Below are positions 49,379 through 58,460 of a stretch of DNA of 64,000 bases, piece after piece. How positions within the stretch are numbered: the first letter of the stretch is position 1; every line of letters begins with the position of its first letter. The position numbers and the translations under genes were made by a program. The stretch spans positions 3,238,501 to 3,302,500 of the forward strand of contig NZ_VFNX01000001.1 of NCBI RefSeq assembly GCF_006715785.1. Direction: 5' to 3'. Below the pieces are notes generated by a model. It was not told the origin of the DNA. It was given only the letters and a program-made list of their open reading frames with translations, and did no database searches. This DNA is from Streptomyces puniciscabiei (GTDB taxonomy: Bacteria; Actinomycetota; Actinomycetes; Streptomycetales; Streptomycetaceae).

Positions 49379-49450
49379 AGCGGGTGACAGGGATCGCACA
49401 CTGCGCCTTCCCCCTGGAAGGGGGATGTTCTGCTACTGAACTACACCCGC
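49379..49450 (-). tRNA. tRNA-Gly (anticodon TCC) with abnormal T arm
   Basis: 72 nt on the minus strand: acceptor GCGGGTG / CACCCGC, D arm GTTCAGTAGCAGAAC, anticodon stem TCCCC/GGGGA with loop CTTCCAG (anticodon TCC). The T arm CAGTG-TGCGATC-CCTGT does not pair properly (one Watson-Crick pair plus one wobble) and has G at the position of pseudouridine 55. It may be a functional divergent tRNA or a decaying copy. Confidence 0.65.
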
Positions 49451-49567
49451 ACGCTCCTCGGGGTTTCAGCCTTTCGGCCTCGCCCCTCGGCGTGTCCCAG
49501 ACATTAGCTGATCAACAGGGGGGTCGCGCAAGTCGGCTCCCCTAGTGCCCGGTATGCCCAAGTGCAC

Positions 49568-49601
49568 GGTCCTCAGGGTCCTCTGACGGACCCTGAGGAC
49601 C
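49568..49601 (-). terminator. lsr2 terminator
   Basis: A perfect 14-bp stem GGTCCTCAGGGTCC / GGACCCTGAGGACC with loop TCTGAC, 51 nt beyond the lsr2 stop. Confidence 0.9.
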
Positions 49602-49652
49602 GCCCCTTCGCGGGCTCGTGTCGCCGGTCCGCCCGTGCGGCTCCGGCGCGCC

Positions 49653-49970
49653 TCACTGCGCGGCGCTGAACGCCTCGTAGACCTTCTTCGGGATGCGTCC
49701 GCGGGCGGGGACGTCCATCTTGTTGGCCTGGGCCCAGGCGCGGACGGCCGCCGGGTCGGGGGCGACCTCCGTCTGCTTGTACGCCTTGCCGGACCGCGAC
49801 CGCTTGCGGCCGGCCTCGACGTAGGGCGCGAGCGCCTTGCGCAGTTTCTTGGCGTTGGTTTCGTTCAGGTCGATCTCGTACGACTTGCCGTCGAGTCCGA
49901 AGGCGATCGTTTCCGCCGCTTCCGAGCCGTCGATGTCGTCAAAGAGCGTGACCACGACCTTTTGCGCCAC
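49653..49970 (-). CDS. lsr2: Lsr2-family nucleoid-associated protein
   Basis: 105 aa. It is the actinobacterial H-NS analogue that binds and silences AT-rich DNA. The N-terminal dimerisation domain MAQKVVVTLFDDIDGSEAAETIAFGLDGKSYEIDLNETNAKKL is joined by a basic linker (GRKRSRSGK) to the DNA-binding domain, with the RGR AT-hook-like motif (VPARGRIPKKVYEAF). It is divergent from purS. Confidence 0.96.
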   Translation of the reverse strand: MAQKVVVTLFDDIDGSEAAETIAFGLDGKSYEIDLNETNAKKLRKALAPYVEAGRKRSRSGKAYKQTEVAPDPAAVRAWAQANKMDVPARGRIPKKVYEAFSAAQ

Positions 49971-50292
49971 GAATATCGGTCCCTTCGTGCGGCACGTCGA
50001 TACAGCTCACCGGCGATGACGTGCCGAGTATCGGCTATTGCCAATTCATTTGTACAGTGCTCGGCAATGCAAAGTGAAGCCCGACTAAATCCGTCCGCGT
50101 GTCCGAAGACAATAGGTGAACGGGGCGGACCGTGGAACTTTCCCAGAACTTTTCACGGCGGTCCGGCTTCGACACCCGATCGTGATGCGCCTCACGTAGT
50201 TTCCTACAACTCTACTCGCGTAGAAATTTTGTGCGGGTAGTCTGAAGACGCACTGCAGGAACCTGCTCAGCACCACACCACCGGGAGTGCCA
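49971..50292. promoter_or_regulatory. divergent lsr2-purS control region
   Basis: 322 bp, clearly more AT-rich than the rest of the window, as expected if Lsr2 binds its own promoter. It contains CTAC-N4-GTAG near 50213-50224 and, before purS, TAGTCT (50238-50243) as a likely -10. GGGAG at 50283-50287 sets the purS start. No gene is supported here. Confidence 0.5.
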
Positions 50293-50565
50293 GTGGCACG
50301 CGTCGTAGTCGACGTCATGCTCAAGCCGGAGATCCTCGACCCCCAGGGCCAGGCGGTCCAGCGTGCGCTGCCGCGCCTGGGTTTCGAAGGGATCTCGGAC
50401 GTCCGTCAGGGAAAGCGTTTCGAACTGGAAGTTGACGGGCCGGTCGACGAGGCCGCGCTCGCCCGCATCCACGAGCTCGCCGAATCCTTCCTCGCCAACA
50501 CCGTGATCGAGGACTTCACCGTGAAGGTGGAAGAGGCCGCGGAAGTCGCGGAGGCGGCGAAGTGA
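50293..50565 (+). CDS. purS: phosphoribosylformylglycinamidine synthase subunit PurS
   Basis: 90 aa. It bridges PurQ and PurL and channels ammonia in FGAM synthetase (step 4). GTG 50293 ([19 protein letters not shown]) is chosen over GTG 50287 because GGGAG is 5 nt upstream. The fold pattern is typical: [32 protein letters not shown]. The C-terminal tail is acidic ([13 protein letters not shown]). The stop overlaps purQ by 4 nt. Confidence 0.96.
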   Translation: MARVVVDVMLKPEILDPQGQAVQRALPRLGFEGISDVRQGKRFELEVDGPVDEAALARIHELAESFLANTVIEDFTVKVEEAAEVAEAAK

Positions 50566-51242
50566 CCGCTCGTATTGGCGTCGTCACTTTCCCGGGCAGC
50601 CTTGACGACCGGGACACGCAGCGTGCGATCCGTATCGCCGGGGCCGAACCCGTCGCGCTCTGGCACAAGGACAAGGACCTCAAGCAGGTCGACGCCGTCG
50701 TCCTGTGCGGTGGTTTCTCCTACGGCGACTACCTGCGGGCCGGTGCCATCGCCCGCTTCTCGCCGGTGATGGAACCCCTCATCGAGCAGGCGAAGGCCGG
50801 ACTTCCGGTCCTCGGCATCTGCAACGGCTTCCAGATCCTCACCGAGGCCCACCTCCTCCCGGGCGCCATGCTCGGCAACGACCACCTCCACTTCATCTGC
50901 CGCGACCAGAAGCTGCGGGTGGAGAACGCGGAGACCTCCTGGACCACCGACTACCGCTCCGGCCAGGAGATCCACATCCCGCTGAAGAACATGGACGGCC
51001 GGTACGTGGCCGACCGGTACACGCTGGACAAACTGGAGGCCGAGGGCCGGGTCGCCTTCCGGTACCTGGACTTCAACCCGAACGGCTCGCTCAACGACAT
51101 CGCCGGCATCACCAACGAGGCGGGCAACGTCGTCGGCCTGATGCCGCACCCCGAGCACGCCGTAGAGCCGCTGATCGGTACGGGCCGTACCGACGGGCTC
51201 CCGTTCTTCACCTCGATCCTCAAGAAGCTGGTCAACGCATGA
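50562..51242 (+). CDS. purQ: phosphoribosylformylglycinamidine synthase subunit PurQ
   Basis: 226 aa class I glutamine amidotransferase that supplies ammonia to PurL. The catalytic triad is visible: Cys in [13 protein letters not shown], and His and Glu in [12 protein letters not shown]. The N-terminus [19 protein letters not shown] is typical. Start and stop both overlap the neighbours by 4 nt. Confidence 0.98.
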   Translation: MTARIGVVTFPGSLDDRDTQRAIRIAGAEPVALWHKDKDLKQVDAVVLCGGFSYGDYLRAGAIARFSPVMEPLIEQAKAGLPVLGICNGFQILTEAHLLPGAMLGNDHLHFICRDQKLRVENAETSWTTDYRSGQEIHIPLKNMDGRYVADRYTLDKLEAEGRVAFRYLDFNPNGSLNDIAGITNEAGNVVGLMPHPEHAVEPLIGTGRTDGLPFFTSILKKLVNA

Positions 51243-53497
51243 GCCGGACGCCTCTGGACACGGTCGAGCACGCGGCCGCGACCCCCGACGTCGAGCTGCC
51301 CTGGGCCGAACTCGGCCTGAAGAAGGACGAGTACGAGCGGATCGTGGAGATCCTCGGCCGCCGCCCGACCGGCGCCGAACTCGCCATGTACTCGGTCATG
51401 TGGTCCGAGCACTGCTCGTACAAGTCCTCCAAGGTCCACCTGCGCCAGTTCGGCGAGAAGGCGCCCCAGTCGGACGCGCTGCTCGTCGGCATCGGCGAGA
51501 ACGCGGGCGTGGTCGACGTCGGCCAGGGGTACGCGGTCACCTTCAAGGTCGAGTCGCACAACCACCCGTCGTACGTCGAGCCCTACCAGGGCGCGGCCAC
51601 GGGTGTCGGCGGCATCGTCCGCGACATCATCGCGATGGGCGCCCGCCCGGTCGCCGTGGTCGACCCGCTGCGGTTCGGCGCGGCCGACCACCCGGACACC
51701 AAGCGCGTCCTGCCCGGCGTCGTCGCCGGCATCGGCGGCTACGGCAACTGCCTGGGCCTGCCCAACATCGGCGGCGAGGTCGTCTTCGACGCCTGCTACC
51801 AGGGCAACCCGCTGGTCAACGCCGGCGCCATCGGTGTGATGCGGCACGAGGACATCCACCTGGCCAAGGCCTCCGGCGCGGGCAACAAGGTCATCCTGTA
51901 CGGGGCCCGTACGGGTGGCGACGGCATCGGCGGCGCCTCGATCCTCGCGTCCGAGACCTTCGACGACGCCAAGCCGAGCAAGCGCCCGGCCGTCCAGGTC
52001 GGCGACCCCTTCCAGGAGAAGCTCCTCATCGAGTGCACCCTGGAGGCGTTCCGGGAGAAGCTGGTCGTCGGCATCCAGGATCTCGGTGCCGCCGGTCTGT
52101 CCTGCGCCACGTCCGAGCTGGCCTCCAACGGCTCCGGCGGGATGCGCGTCACCCTGGACGACGTACCGCTGCGCGACTCGACGCTCTCGCCGGAGGAGAT
52201 CCTCATGAGCGAGTCGCAGGAACGCATGTGCGCGGTGGTCGAGCCGGAGAAGGTCGACCGCTTCCTGGAGATCTGCGCCAAGTGGGACGTCATCGCCACG
52301 GTCATCGGCGAGGTGACGGACGGCGACCGGCTGGAGATCTACTGGCACGGCGGCAAGATCGTGGACGTCGACCCGCGCACGGTCGCGCACGAGGGCCCGG
52401 TGTACGAGCGGCCGTACGCCCGCCCGTCCTGGCAGGACGAGCTCCAGGCGGACGACGCGAACAAGCTGCCGCGCCCGGCGACGAGCGAGGAGCTGAAGGA
52501 CCAGGTCCTGAAGCTGGTGGGCTCTCCCAACCAGGCCTCGAAGAAGTGGATCACCTCGCAGTACGACCACTTCGTGCAGGGCAACACCGTCCTCGCCCAG
52601 CCCGAGGACTCCGGCATGATCCGCGTCGACGAGGAGACCGGCCTGGGCGTGGCCATCGCCACGGACGGCAACGGCCGTTACGCCAAGCTCGACCCGTACA
52701 CGGGCGCGCAGCTGGCCCTCGCCGAGGCCTACCGGAACGTGGCCACCACCGGTGCCAAGCCCCTCGCGGTCTCCGACTGCCTGAACTTCGGCTCCCCCGA
52801 GGACCCGGCGGTGATGTGGCAGTTCGCGGAGGCGGTACGCGGTCTCGCGGACGCCTGTCAGCAGCTGGGCACCCCGGTGACCGGCGGTAACGTCTCGCTC
52901 TACAACCAGACGGGCGAGGCGGCCATCCACCCGACGCCGGTGGTCGCGGTCCTGGGCGTGATCGACGACGTCGCCCGCCGCACCCCGGTCGCCTTCCAGG
53001 AGGAGGGCCAGCTGATCTACCTCCTCGGCGACACCCGTGAGGAGTTCGGCGGCTCGGCCTGGTCCCAGGTGATCCACGACCACCTGGGCGGTCTGCCCCC
53101 GAAGGTCGACCTGGAGCGGGAGCGGCTGTTGGGCGAGATCCTGATCTCCGCCTCCCGCGACGGCATGATCGACTCCGCCCACGACCTGTCCGACGGCGGT
53201 CTCGTGCAGGCCGTGGTCGAGTCCGCGCTGCTCGGCGGCAAGGGTGCCCGGCTGGTCGTCCCGGACGGCCTGGACGCCTTCACCTTCCTGTTCTCCGAGT
53301 CGGCCGGCCGCGCCATCGTCGCGGTGCCGCGCTCGGAGGAGGTCCGCTTCAACGACATGTGCGGTGCGCGGGGCCTGCCGGCCACCCGGATCGGTGTGGT
53401 GGACGGGGATTCGGTGGAGGTCCAGGGCGAGTTCACCCTTTCCCTCGCCGAACTGCGCGAGGCCCACGAGGGCACCATCCCGGCGCTGCTGGCCTGA
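51239..53497 (+). CDS. purL: phosphoribosylformylglycinamidine synthase subunit PurL (small type)
   Basis: 752 aa, the length of the PurL that works with separate PurS and PurQ. It makes FGAM from FGAR with ATP. Segments: [100 protein letters not shown]. It has two AIRS-like halves. It is the last gene of purSQL, and an extended hairpin follows. Confidence 0.98.
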   Translation: MSRTPLDTVEHAAATPDVELPWAELGLKKDEYERIVEILGRRPTGAELAMYSVMWSEHCSYKSSKVHLRQFGEKAPQSDALLVGIGENAGVVDVGQGYAVTFKVESHNHPSYVEPYQGAATGVGGIVRDIIAMGARPVAVVDPLRFGAADHPDTKRVLPGVVAGIGGYGNCLGLPNIGGEVVFDACYQGNPLVNAGAIGVMRHEDIHLAKASGAGNKVILYGARTGGDGIGGASILASETFDDAKPSKRPAVQVGDPFQEKLLIECTLEAFREKLVVGIQDLGAAGLSCATSELASNGSGGMRVTLDDVPLRDSTLSPEEILMSESQERMCAVVEPEKVDRFLEICAKWDVIATVIGEVTDGDRLEIYWHGGKIVDVDPRTVAHEGPVYERPYARPSWQDELQADDANKLPRPATSEELKDQVLKLVGSPNQASKKWITSQYDHFVQGNTVLAQPEDSGMIRVDEETGLGVAIATDGNGRYAKLDPYTGAQLALAEAYRNVATTGAKPLAVSDCLNFGSPEDPAVMWQFAEAVRGLADACQQLGTPVTGGNVSLYNQTGEAAIHPTPVVAVLGVIDDVARRTPVAFQEEGQLIYLLGDTREEFGGSAWSQVIHDHLGGLPPKVDLERERLLGEILISASRDGMIDSAHDLSDGGLVQAVVESALLGGKGARLVVPDGLDAFTFLFSESAGRAIVAVPRSEEVRFNDMCGARGLPATRIGVVDGDSVEVQGEFTLSLAELREAHEGTIPALLA

Positions 53498-53511
53498 CCG
53501 GCCCGCGTCGG

Positions 53512-53551
53512 CGGCGGCCCGCATCACCCCCACGGGTGGCGCGGGCCGCCG
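53512..53551 (+). terminator. purSQL terminator
   Basis: CGGCGGCCCGC pairs with GCGGGCCGCCG (53541-53551), and a second inner stem CACCC/GGGTG extends the hairpin. It is placed between convergent purL and the phosphatase gene. Confidence 0.8.
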
Positions 53552-53560
53552 TCACGTCCG

Positions 53561-53602
53561 GGACGGGCTCTCGCTCGCACAGGACGGGCTCTCGCTCACA
53601 GA
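53561..53602. repeat. 21-bp direct repeat GGACGGGCTCTCGCTC
   Basis: Two tandem copies (53561-53581 and 53582-53602) share their first 16 bases exactly. The second copy overlaps the last codons of the minus-strand phosphatase gene. Confidence 0.8.
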
Positions 53603-56400
53603 TCGCCGAACTGTTCCAGGAGGACGTCGACCGGCGTGTGGGCCGAGGCGGCGGCCGCGCCGTTGTGCAGGGTGCGTTCCGCCCAGATGACCTTGCCGCC
53701 GGCGGTGTACCGGGTGCCCCATCGCTCGGCGAACTGCGCGACGAGGAACAGGCCCCGCCCGCCCTCGTCCGTGGTGGCCGCCCGCCGCATGCGCGGCGAG
53801 GTGCTGCTCGCGTCCGCGACCTCGCACACCAGACAGCGCCCGTACAGCAGCCGCACGGTGATCGGCGGGGCGCCGTACCGGATCGCGTTGGTGACCAGCT
53901 CGCTGACGATCAGTTCCAGGCTGAACGCGACCTCCTCCAGCCCCCACCGGTCCAGCTGCTCCCTGCACCGCGCCCGTACCGAGGGCACCACCGCCGCGTC
54001 CGGCGGCACGTCCCACTCGGCCAGGTGCGCGCGCGGGAACAGCCGGGTACGGGCCACCAGCAGGGCGATGTCGTCGCGGCGGGGCGCGGGCCGCACGGCG
54101 TCGATCACCGTCTGGCAGGTCTCGTCCGGGGTACGCCCCGGGGCTCCGCCCAGCAGCCGGCGCAGTGCGTCCAGTCCGGCCTCGACGTCGCGGGTGCCGT
54201 CCTCCACCAGGCCGTTGGTGTACAGCACCAGCTGCGCGCCTTCCGGCAGGTGCAGCTCGGCGGTCTCGAAGGGATAACCGCCCAGACCGAGCGGCGCCGA
54301 CAGAGGCACGTCGGGACAGTGGACCGTCCCGTCCGGGCCGACCACCACCGGGACGGGGTGCCCCGCCCGGGCCACCGTGCAGGTCCCCGTCACCGAGTCG
54401 TAGATCGCGTACAGGCAGGTCGCCCCGGTCACTCCCTCTCCCTCGCGGCCGTCGGGGTGGGCGCCGGTGGAGTTGCCGACGGAGTCCTCGTTGTCCATGC
54501 GGACGACCAGGTCGTCCAGGTTCCCGAGCACCTCGTCCACCGGGAGGTCCAGCGCGGAGAAGTTGTGCACCGCGGTGCGCAGCCGTCCCATCGTCGCCGC
54601 GGCGTGCAGCCCGTGACCGACGACATCGCCCATCGCCAGCGCCACCCGGGAGCCCGGCAGCGGGATGACGTCGAACCAGTCCCCGCCCACCCCGGCCTCG
54701 GCCGGCAGATACCGCCAGGCCACCTCCAGCGCGTCCTGCTCCGGCTGCCCCCGCGGCAGCAGACTGCGCTGCAGTGCCACGGCCGTCGTGTGCTCCCGGG
54801 TGAACCTGCGGGCGTTGTCGATGGCCACGGCCGCCCGCGCGGTGAGCTCCTCGGCGAAGGACAGGTCCTCCGGCTCGAACGCCTGGGACGCCCGGGTCCG
54901 GTAGAAGTTCGCCACGCCCAGCGACACGTTCCGCGCCCGCAGCGGCACGGCCACCAGGGAATGCAGGCCGAGCTCCAGGGCCCGGCCGGTGCGCTCGGGA
55001 TCCTGCTCCCGCCAGCCGCGCGCCCGCCACAGGTCCGGCTCCAGCACACCGCTGCCCTGCTGCAGCGCCCGCATCTGCGGGGTCGCGGGGGAGAAGGCGA
55101 CGACGTCGTCCAGCGGGTAGACCGGCAGCATCTCCTGCGCCCCGCCGATCGCCGTGCGCCGCAGGTGGTGCCAGCCTTCCGCCGTCGGCTCCCGCCCGTG
55201 CAGCACCGGGTCGAGCAGATCCACCGTGACGACGTCGGCGAACTGCGGCACCGCGGCCTCGGCCAGCTCCTGGGCCGTGCGCCGCACGTCCAGCGTCGTC
55301 CCGATCCGCATTCCGGCCTCGTACAGCAACCGTAGCCGCGACCGTGCCACCTCGGCCCGCCCCGACACCGCCGCCAGCTCCGTGGTGTCGCGCAGCGTCA
55401 CGACGCTGCCGCTCGGGCGGTCGCCGGGGAAGGTGGGCCGCTTGTTCACCGCCAGCAGCCGGTCGCGCACCGGCTGCACCGCGTCGGTGACCGCGTCCGG
55501 CGAGGTGAGGAGGCCGGTGAGGCCCTCCGGCAGTCCCAGGTCCCGCACGTCGGTGCCCCGTTCGTCCGCCGGCAGGGCCAGCAGCCGCCGCGCCTCGTCG
55601 TTGGCGAGCACCAGCCGCCCGTCGACGTCGGTGATCAGCACGCCTTCCCGTACGGCGTGCAGGACCGCGTGGTGGTGCTCGTACATCCCCGCGAGCTCTG
55701 CCGGGGCCAGGCCGTGCGTCTGCCGCAGCAGCCGCCGGGCGACCAGCGTCGTCCCCGCCCCGGCCACCACCAGGGCGACCACGCCGGCACCGAGGGCCAT
55801 CGACAGCTCCGGCAGCCACAGGTGGGCCACGTTCCTGACCGTGATGCCCGCGGAGACGAGGCCGACGATCCTGCCGTGCGCGTCGGTCACCGGCACCACC
55901 GCCTGTACGGCCGTCCCCTTGCCCGCGGGCAGCGGCGGCCCGCCGACCTGCTCGATGACGGTGTGGCCGTGCAGCGCCGGCTCGATGGTGCCGACGAACT
56001 TCTTCCCGATCTCCCGCGGGTAGGGGTACGTGTAGCGGATTCCCTGGGTGTTCATGACGACGACGAAGTCCACGCCGGCGCGCTTGCGTGCCGCCTCGGC
56101 CCGCGGTTGCAGCACCGCGCTGGGATGGGGGCCGAGCAGTGCCTGGGCCGTGCCGGGGGCGTTCGCGAAGGACTGGGCCGCGATCACCGACGCCCGGCGC
56201 CCCTGCCGGACAGCGTCGTTCGCCGCCTGCATCACCAGCCCCGCCACTCCGGCGCAGACCAGCAGCAGCACGATCAGGACCTGGATGAGGAACACCTGCC
56301 CGGCCAAGCTGCGCGGGTTGATCAGGCGGGGAAGCCGACGGGAGCGGGCGGCGAGCGGACCGTACGACCATATCCGGAATCGCCCGAAAGGCACCTCCAC
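53596..56400 (-). CDS. multidomain SpoIIE-type PP2C phosphatase with sensor and RsbW-like kinase domains
   Basis: 934 aa. Order: TM1 (VFLIQVLIVLLLVCAGVAGLV, about 36-58); extracytoplasmic cache-like sensor (VDFVVVMNTQGIRYTYPYP, as in CitA/DcuS types); TM2 (MALGAGVVALVVAGAGTTLVA); PAS (VLHAVREGVLITDVDGRLVLANDEA); GAF (about 385-555, LVAVPLRARNVSLGVANFYR); PP2C/SpoIIE core (GVGGDWFDVIPLPGSRVALAMGDVVGHGLHAA, metal Asp residues present; APRRDDIALLVART); C-terminal HATPase (LELIVSELVTNAIRYG, GRGLFLVAQFAERWG). It likely senses an external small molecule and switches anti-sigma-factor antagonists. The partner is not encoded adjacent, though SigF/SigN-type factors lie 36 kb away. Confidence 0.94.
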   Translation of the reverse strand: MEVPFGRFRIWSYGPLAARSRRLPRLINPRSLAGQVFLIQVLIVLLLVCAGVAGLVMQAANDAVRQGRRASVIAAQSFANAPGTAQALLGPHPSAVLQPRAEAARKRAGVDFVVVMNTQGIRYTYPYPREIGKKFVGTIEPALHGHTVIEQVGGPPLPAGKGTAVQAVVPVTDAHGRIVGLVSAGITVRNVAHLWLPELSMALGAGVVALVVAGAGTTLVARRLLRQTHGLAPAELAGMYEHHHAVLHAVREGVLITDVDGRLVLANDEARRLLALPADERGTDVRDLGLPEGLTGLLTSPDAVTDAVQPVRDRLLAVNKRPTFPGDRPSGSVVTLRDTTELAAVSGRAEVARSRLRLLYEAGMRIGTTLDVRRTAQELAEAAVPQFADVVTVDLLDPVLHGREPTAEGWHHLRRTAIGGAQEMLPVYPLDDVVAFSPATPQMRALQQGSGVLEPDLWRARGWREQDPERTGRALELGLHSLVAVPLRARNVSLGVANFYRTRASQAFEPEDLSFAEELTARAAVAIDNARRFTREHTTAVALQRSLLPRGQPEQDALEVAWRYLPAEAGVGGDWFDVIPLPGSRVALAMGDVVGHGLHAAATMGRLRTAVHNFSALDLPVDEVLGNLDDLVVRMDNEDSVGNSTGAHPDGREGEGVTGATCLYAIYDSVTGTCTVARAGHPVPVVVGPDGTVHCPDVPLSAPLGLGGYPFETAELHLPEGAQLVLYTNGLVEDGTRDVEAGLDALRRLLGGAPGRTPDETCQTVIDAVRPAPRRDDIALLVARTRLFPRAHLAEWDVPPDAAVVPSVRARCREQLDRWGLEEVAFSLELIVSELVTNAIRYGAPPITVRLLYGRCLVCEVADASSTSPRMRRAATTDEGGRGLFLVAQFAERWGTRYTAGGKVIWAERTLHNGAAAASAHTPVDVLLEQFGDL

Positions 56401-56944
56401 GTACCCTTCATAACACTTCCGATGCCACCCGGCTGATCGGCGCCGGGTCGGGCGATGGGGAGGTGCCGCTCGTCCCTCGGCCTGCGGTGCGGTGAGGGGG
56501 GCGAGGGGGCGTCGTCATGAGGCTGCGGGGCGCGTGACGGTCTCCGGCTGGGCCTGGCGCGTCCTCGGCGGCCGCAGGGTGAGCCAGCACGGACGGCGCC
56601 ATGACCGGGGCCGCGCAGGAATACCGCCCACTCCCGCCGCGCGGTCCGCTCCGCGCAGGAACACCGTGTCCAGCGCGGAGACGTACCGCCGCCCCACCCG
56701 CCGCGCGGTCCGCTCCGCGTGGGCCGGGCAGGGAGCCGACGGCGCCCGTGCGGTGCGCTCGCGGCACCCCGGCGACATGGCCGCCCTGCGCGCGGAGGAG
56801 ACCGGCGACCGGGTGTTCGCCGCCTCGCCGTCGGCGAGAGCCCGGAGTCGGTCGCGGCCCTCGCCGCCGAGCGGGCGCACCGCGCCTTCGGACCGGTCGA
56901 AAACGGCCTGAAGGGACACGCCGTCAGGGCATAGGCTCACCGCC
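56401..56944. other. 544-bp gap with direct repeats, no supported gene
   Basis: It contains an exact 23-bp direct repeat, copies at 56633-56655 and 56697-56719, with core GCCGCGCGGTCCGCTCCGCG. Around 56830-56934 one frame reads like a gene fragment (ESPESVAALAAERAHRAFGP), but it has no usable start. TAGGCT at 56932-56937 is the likely -10 of the next gene, which starts 7 nt later. Confidence 0.6.
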
Positions 56945-57742
56945 ATGCCACCGGCCAAGAAGCGCGCCCGCAGTTACGACCCGGCCAGGACCCGGGCAGC
57001 CGTCCTCGCCCAGTTCGGAAACGTGCGCGAGGCCGTACGAGGTCTCGGCCCCGAACGGCTCGCCCTCCCCACCCGGCTCGGGGAGTGGACCGTACGCGAC
57101 CTGATCGCGCACATCGGCATGGCGCTCACCGCGATCCCCCGGGCGCTCGACCAGCCCGAGCCGCCCAAGGCGGACGCCGCCCCGCTCGACTGGCCCTTCG
57201 CCACCGCGGCCAACGCCGCCGCCATCGACGAGTTCACCCGGAACCTCGCCGCCGGACACCCCGACCCCGGCGCCTACCTCGCGGACGTCGAGCGGTCCCT
57301 GCGCGCGGTCCTCGACGAGCATCCCGGCGGCCGGATCCTCCGGACGAGTGCGGGTGCGATGTCCCTGGACGACTACCTCGTCACCCGCGCGGCCGAGCTC
57401 GTCGTCCACACCGACGACCTCAACGCCGCCGTGCCCGGCCTGGCCGTGCCCTACGACCGGCAGGCCCTGGCCGCCGCCACCCGGCTGCTCGCCGACGCCC
57501 TGGCCGTGAAGGCGCCCGGCGGTTCGACCGAGGTGCGGGTGCCGCCGTTCGCCGTGGTGCAGTGCGTCGAGGGGCCCCGGCACACCCGCGGTACCCCGCC
57601 CAACGTCGTGGAGACCGACCCGCTGACCTGGATCCGGCTCGCCACCGGGCGTCTGAGCTGGAAGGACGCCCTGGAGGAGGCCAAGGTGAGCGCCAGTGGG
57701 GAGCGGGCGGACCTCGGGGGGCTGCTGCCACTCATGTCGTAG
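56945..57742 (+). CDS. maleylpyruvate isomerase-family (mycothiol-dependent) protein
   Basis: 265 aa. DinB/MDMPI-type four-helix domain: GPERLALPTRLGEWTVRDLIAHIGMAL (metal His in the AHIG motif), then DDYLVTRAAELVVHTDDLNAAV (HTDDL carries the second metal site). A C-terminal sterol-carrier-like segment follows (VVETDPLTWIRLATGRLSWKDAL). These proteins use mycothiol or bind zinc; the substrate is unknown. A leaderless start is likely. Confidence 0.9.
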   Translation: MPPAKKRARSYDPARTRAAVLAQFGNVREAVRGLGPERLALPTRLGEWTVRDLIAHIGMALTAIPRALDQPEPPKADAAPLDWPFATAANAAAIDEFTRNLAAGHPDPGAYLADVERSLRAVLDEHPGGRILRTSAGAMSLDDYLVTRAAELVVHTDDLNAAVPGLAVPYDRQALAAATRLLADALAVKAPGGSTEVRVPPFAVVQCVEGPRHTRGTPPNVVETDPLTWIRLATGRLSWKDALEEAKVSASGERADLGGLLPLMS

Positions 57743-57777
57743 CGGAACCGGCACGACCGCTCTACCGTCGAATCCCC

Positions 57778-58248
57778 ATGAACCGGTACAAGAAGCGCAT
57801 GATCCTCGGACCGGGGGCCGTCTCGCTCGCCGCGCTCATGGTGGCGTGCGGCACCGGGAGGGCGGACAGTGGTGCGGTGACCGTCCAGCAGCCGTCCCCG
57901 CAGCCCGTGACGGGCGTCGACTGGCGGGTCGACGGCCTCACCGTCGGCGGTACGACCCGGCACGCGCCCGCCTCCGCCCGCCTCCGCATCGACGAGAACG
58001 GCAAGGCGGCCGGCAACCTCGGCTGCAACCAGTTCAGCGCCCGGGTCACCGTCCGCGGCGACCACCTCACCTTCGGGGACCTGCGCACGACGCGGATGGC
58101 CTGCGCCCCGGACCGGATGGACTTCGAGCGCGCGCTCGCCCGCGCCCTCACCACCGGCACGCTCGTCGCCAAGGCCGACCACGCGAAACTGACGCTCACC
58201 GACGGCGACGGCGACCGCATCCACCTCAGCCGCAACGCGTCCGAGTGA
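57778..58248 (+). CDS. META-domain lipoprotein
   Basis: 156 aa. Signal peptide with lipobox LMVAC (lipidated Cys about residue 24). The mature part is a META/HslJ-like domain: VDWRVDGLTVGG, RLRIDENGKAAGNLGCNQFSARVTV (the GCN.F signature), TTRMACAPDRMDFERALARAL, LTLTDGDGDRIHL. META proteins are envelope stress-related in E. coli. No Shine-Dalgarno is visible, and TACCGT lies 9 nt upstream. Confidence 0.92.
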   Translation: MNRYKKRMILGPGAVSLAALMVACGTGRADSGAVTVQQPSPQPVTGVDWRVDGLTVGGTTRHAPASARLRIDENGKAAGNLGCNQFSARVTVRGDHLTFGDLRTTRMACAPDRMDFERALARALTTGTLVAKADHAKLTLTDGDGDRIHLSRNASE

Positions 58249-58447
58249 CCGCCAGGCGATGTGCGACACCTCACTCACGCACCCGGTGAACCGGACCGTG
58301 ACCGTCGTACGCGGTTCCGCCGTCGGCTCCCGAAGACCCGGGTGAACCTCGTTGACCTGCGTAAACGAGGAAACCGACAAGGTGATCAGCACGGCCTTGC
58401 CCGTCAGGGGCGCGTATCCCCAATTCGGACCAGTGGTCGATCTCGCC

Positions 58448-58453
58448 TACACT
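58448..58453 (+). promoter_or_regulatory. -10 element TACACT for leaderless purF
   Basis: TACACT ends 7 nt before GTG 58461, with TTCGGA 18 nt further upstream as a weak -35. There is no Shine-Dalgarno between it and the start. Confidence 0.55.
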
Positions 58454-58460
58454 CGGTGGC

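Noticed and set aside
53359..55335. Long + strand frame across the purL end and the phosphatase gene
   Set aside because: It begins inside purL in another frame and runs antisense to the multidomain phosphatase, whose domains are unmistakable.
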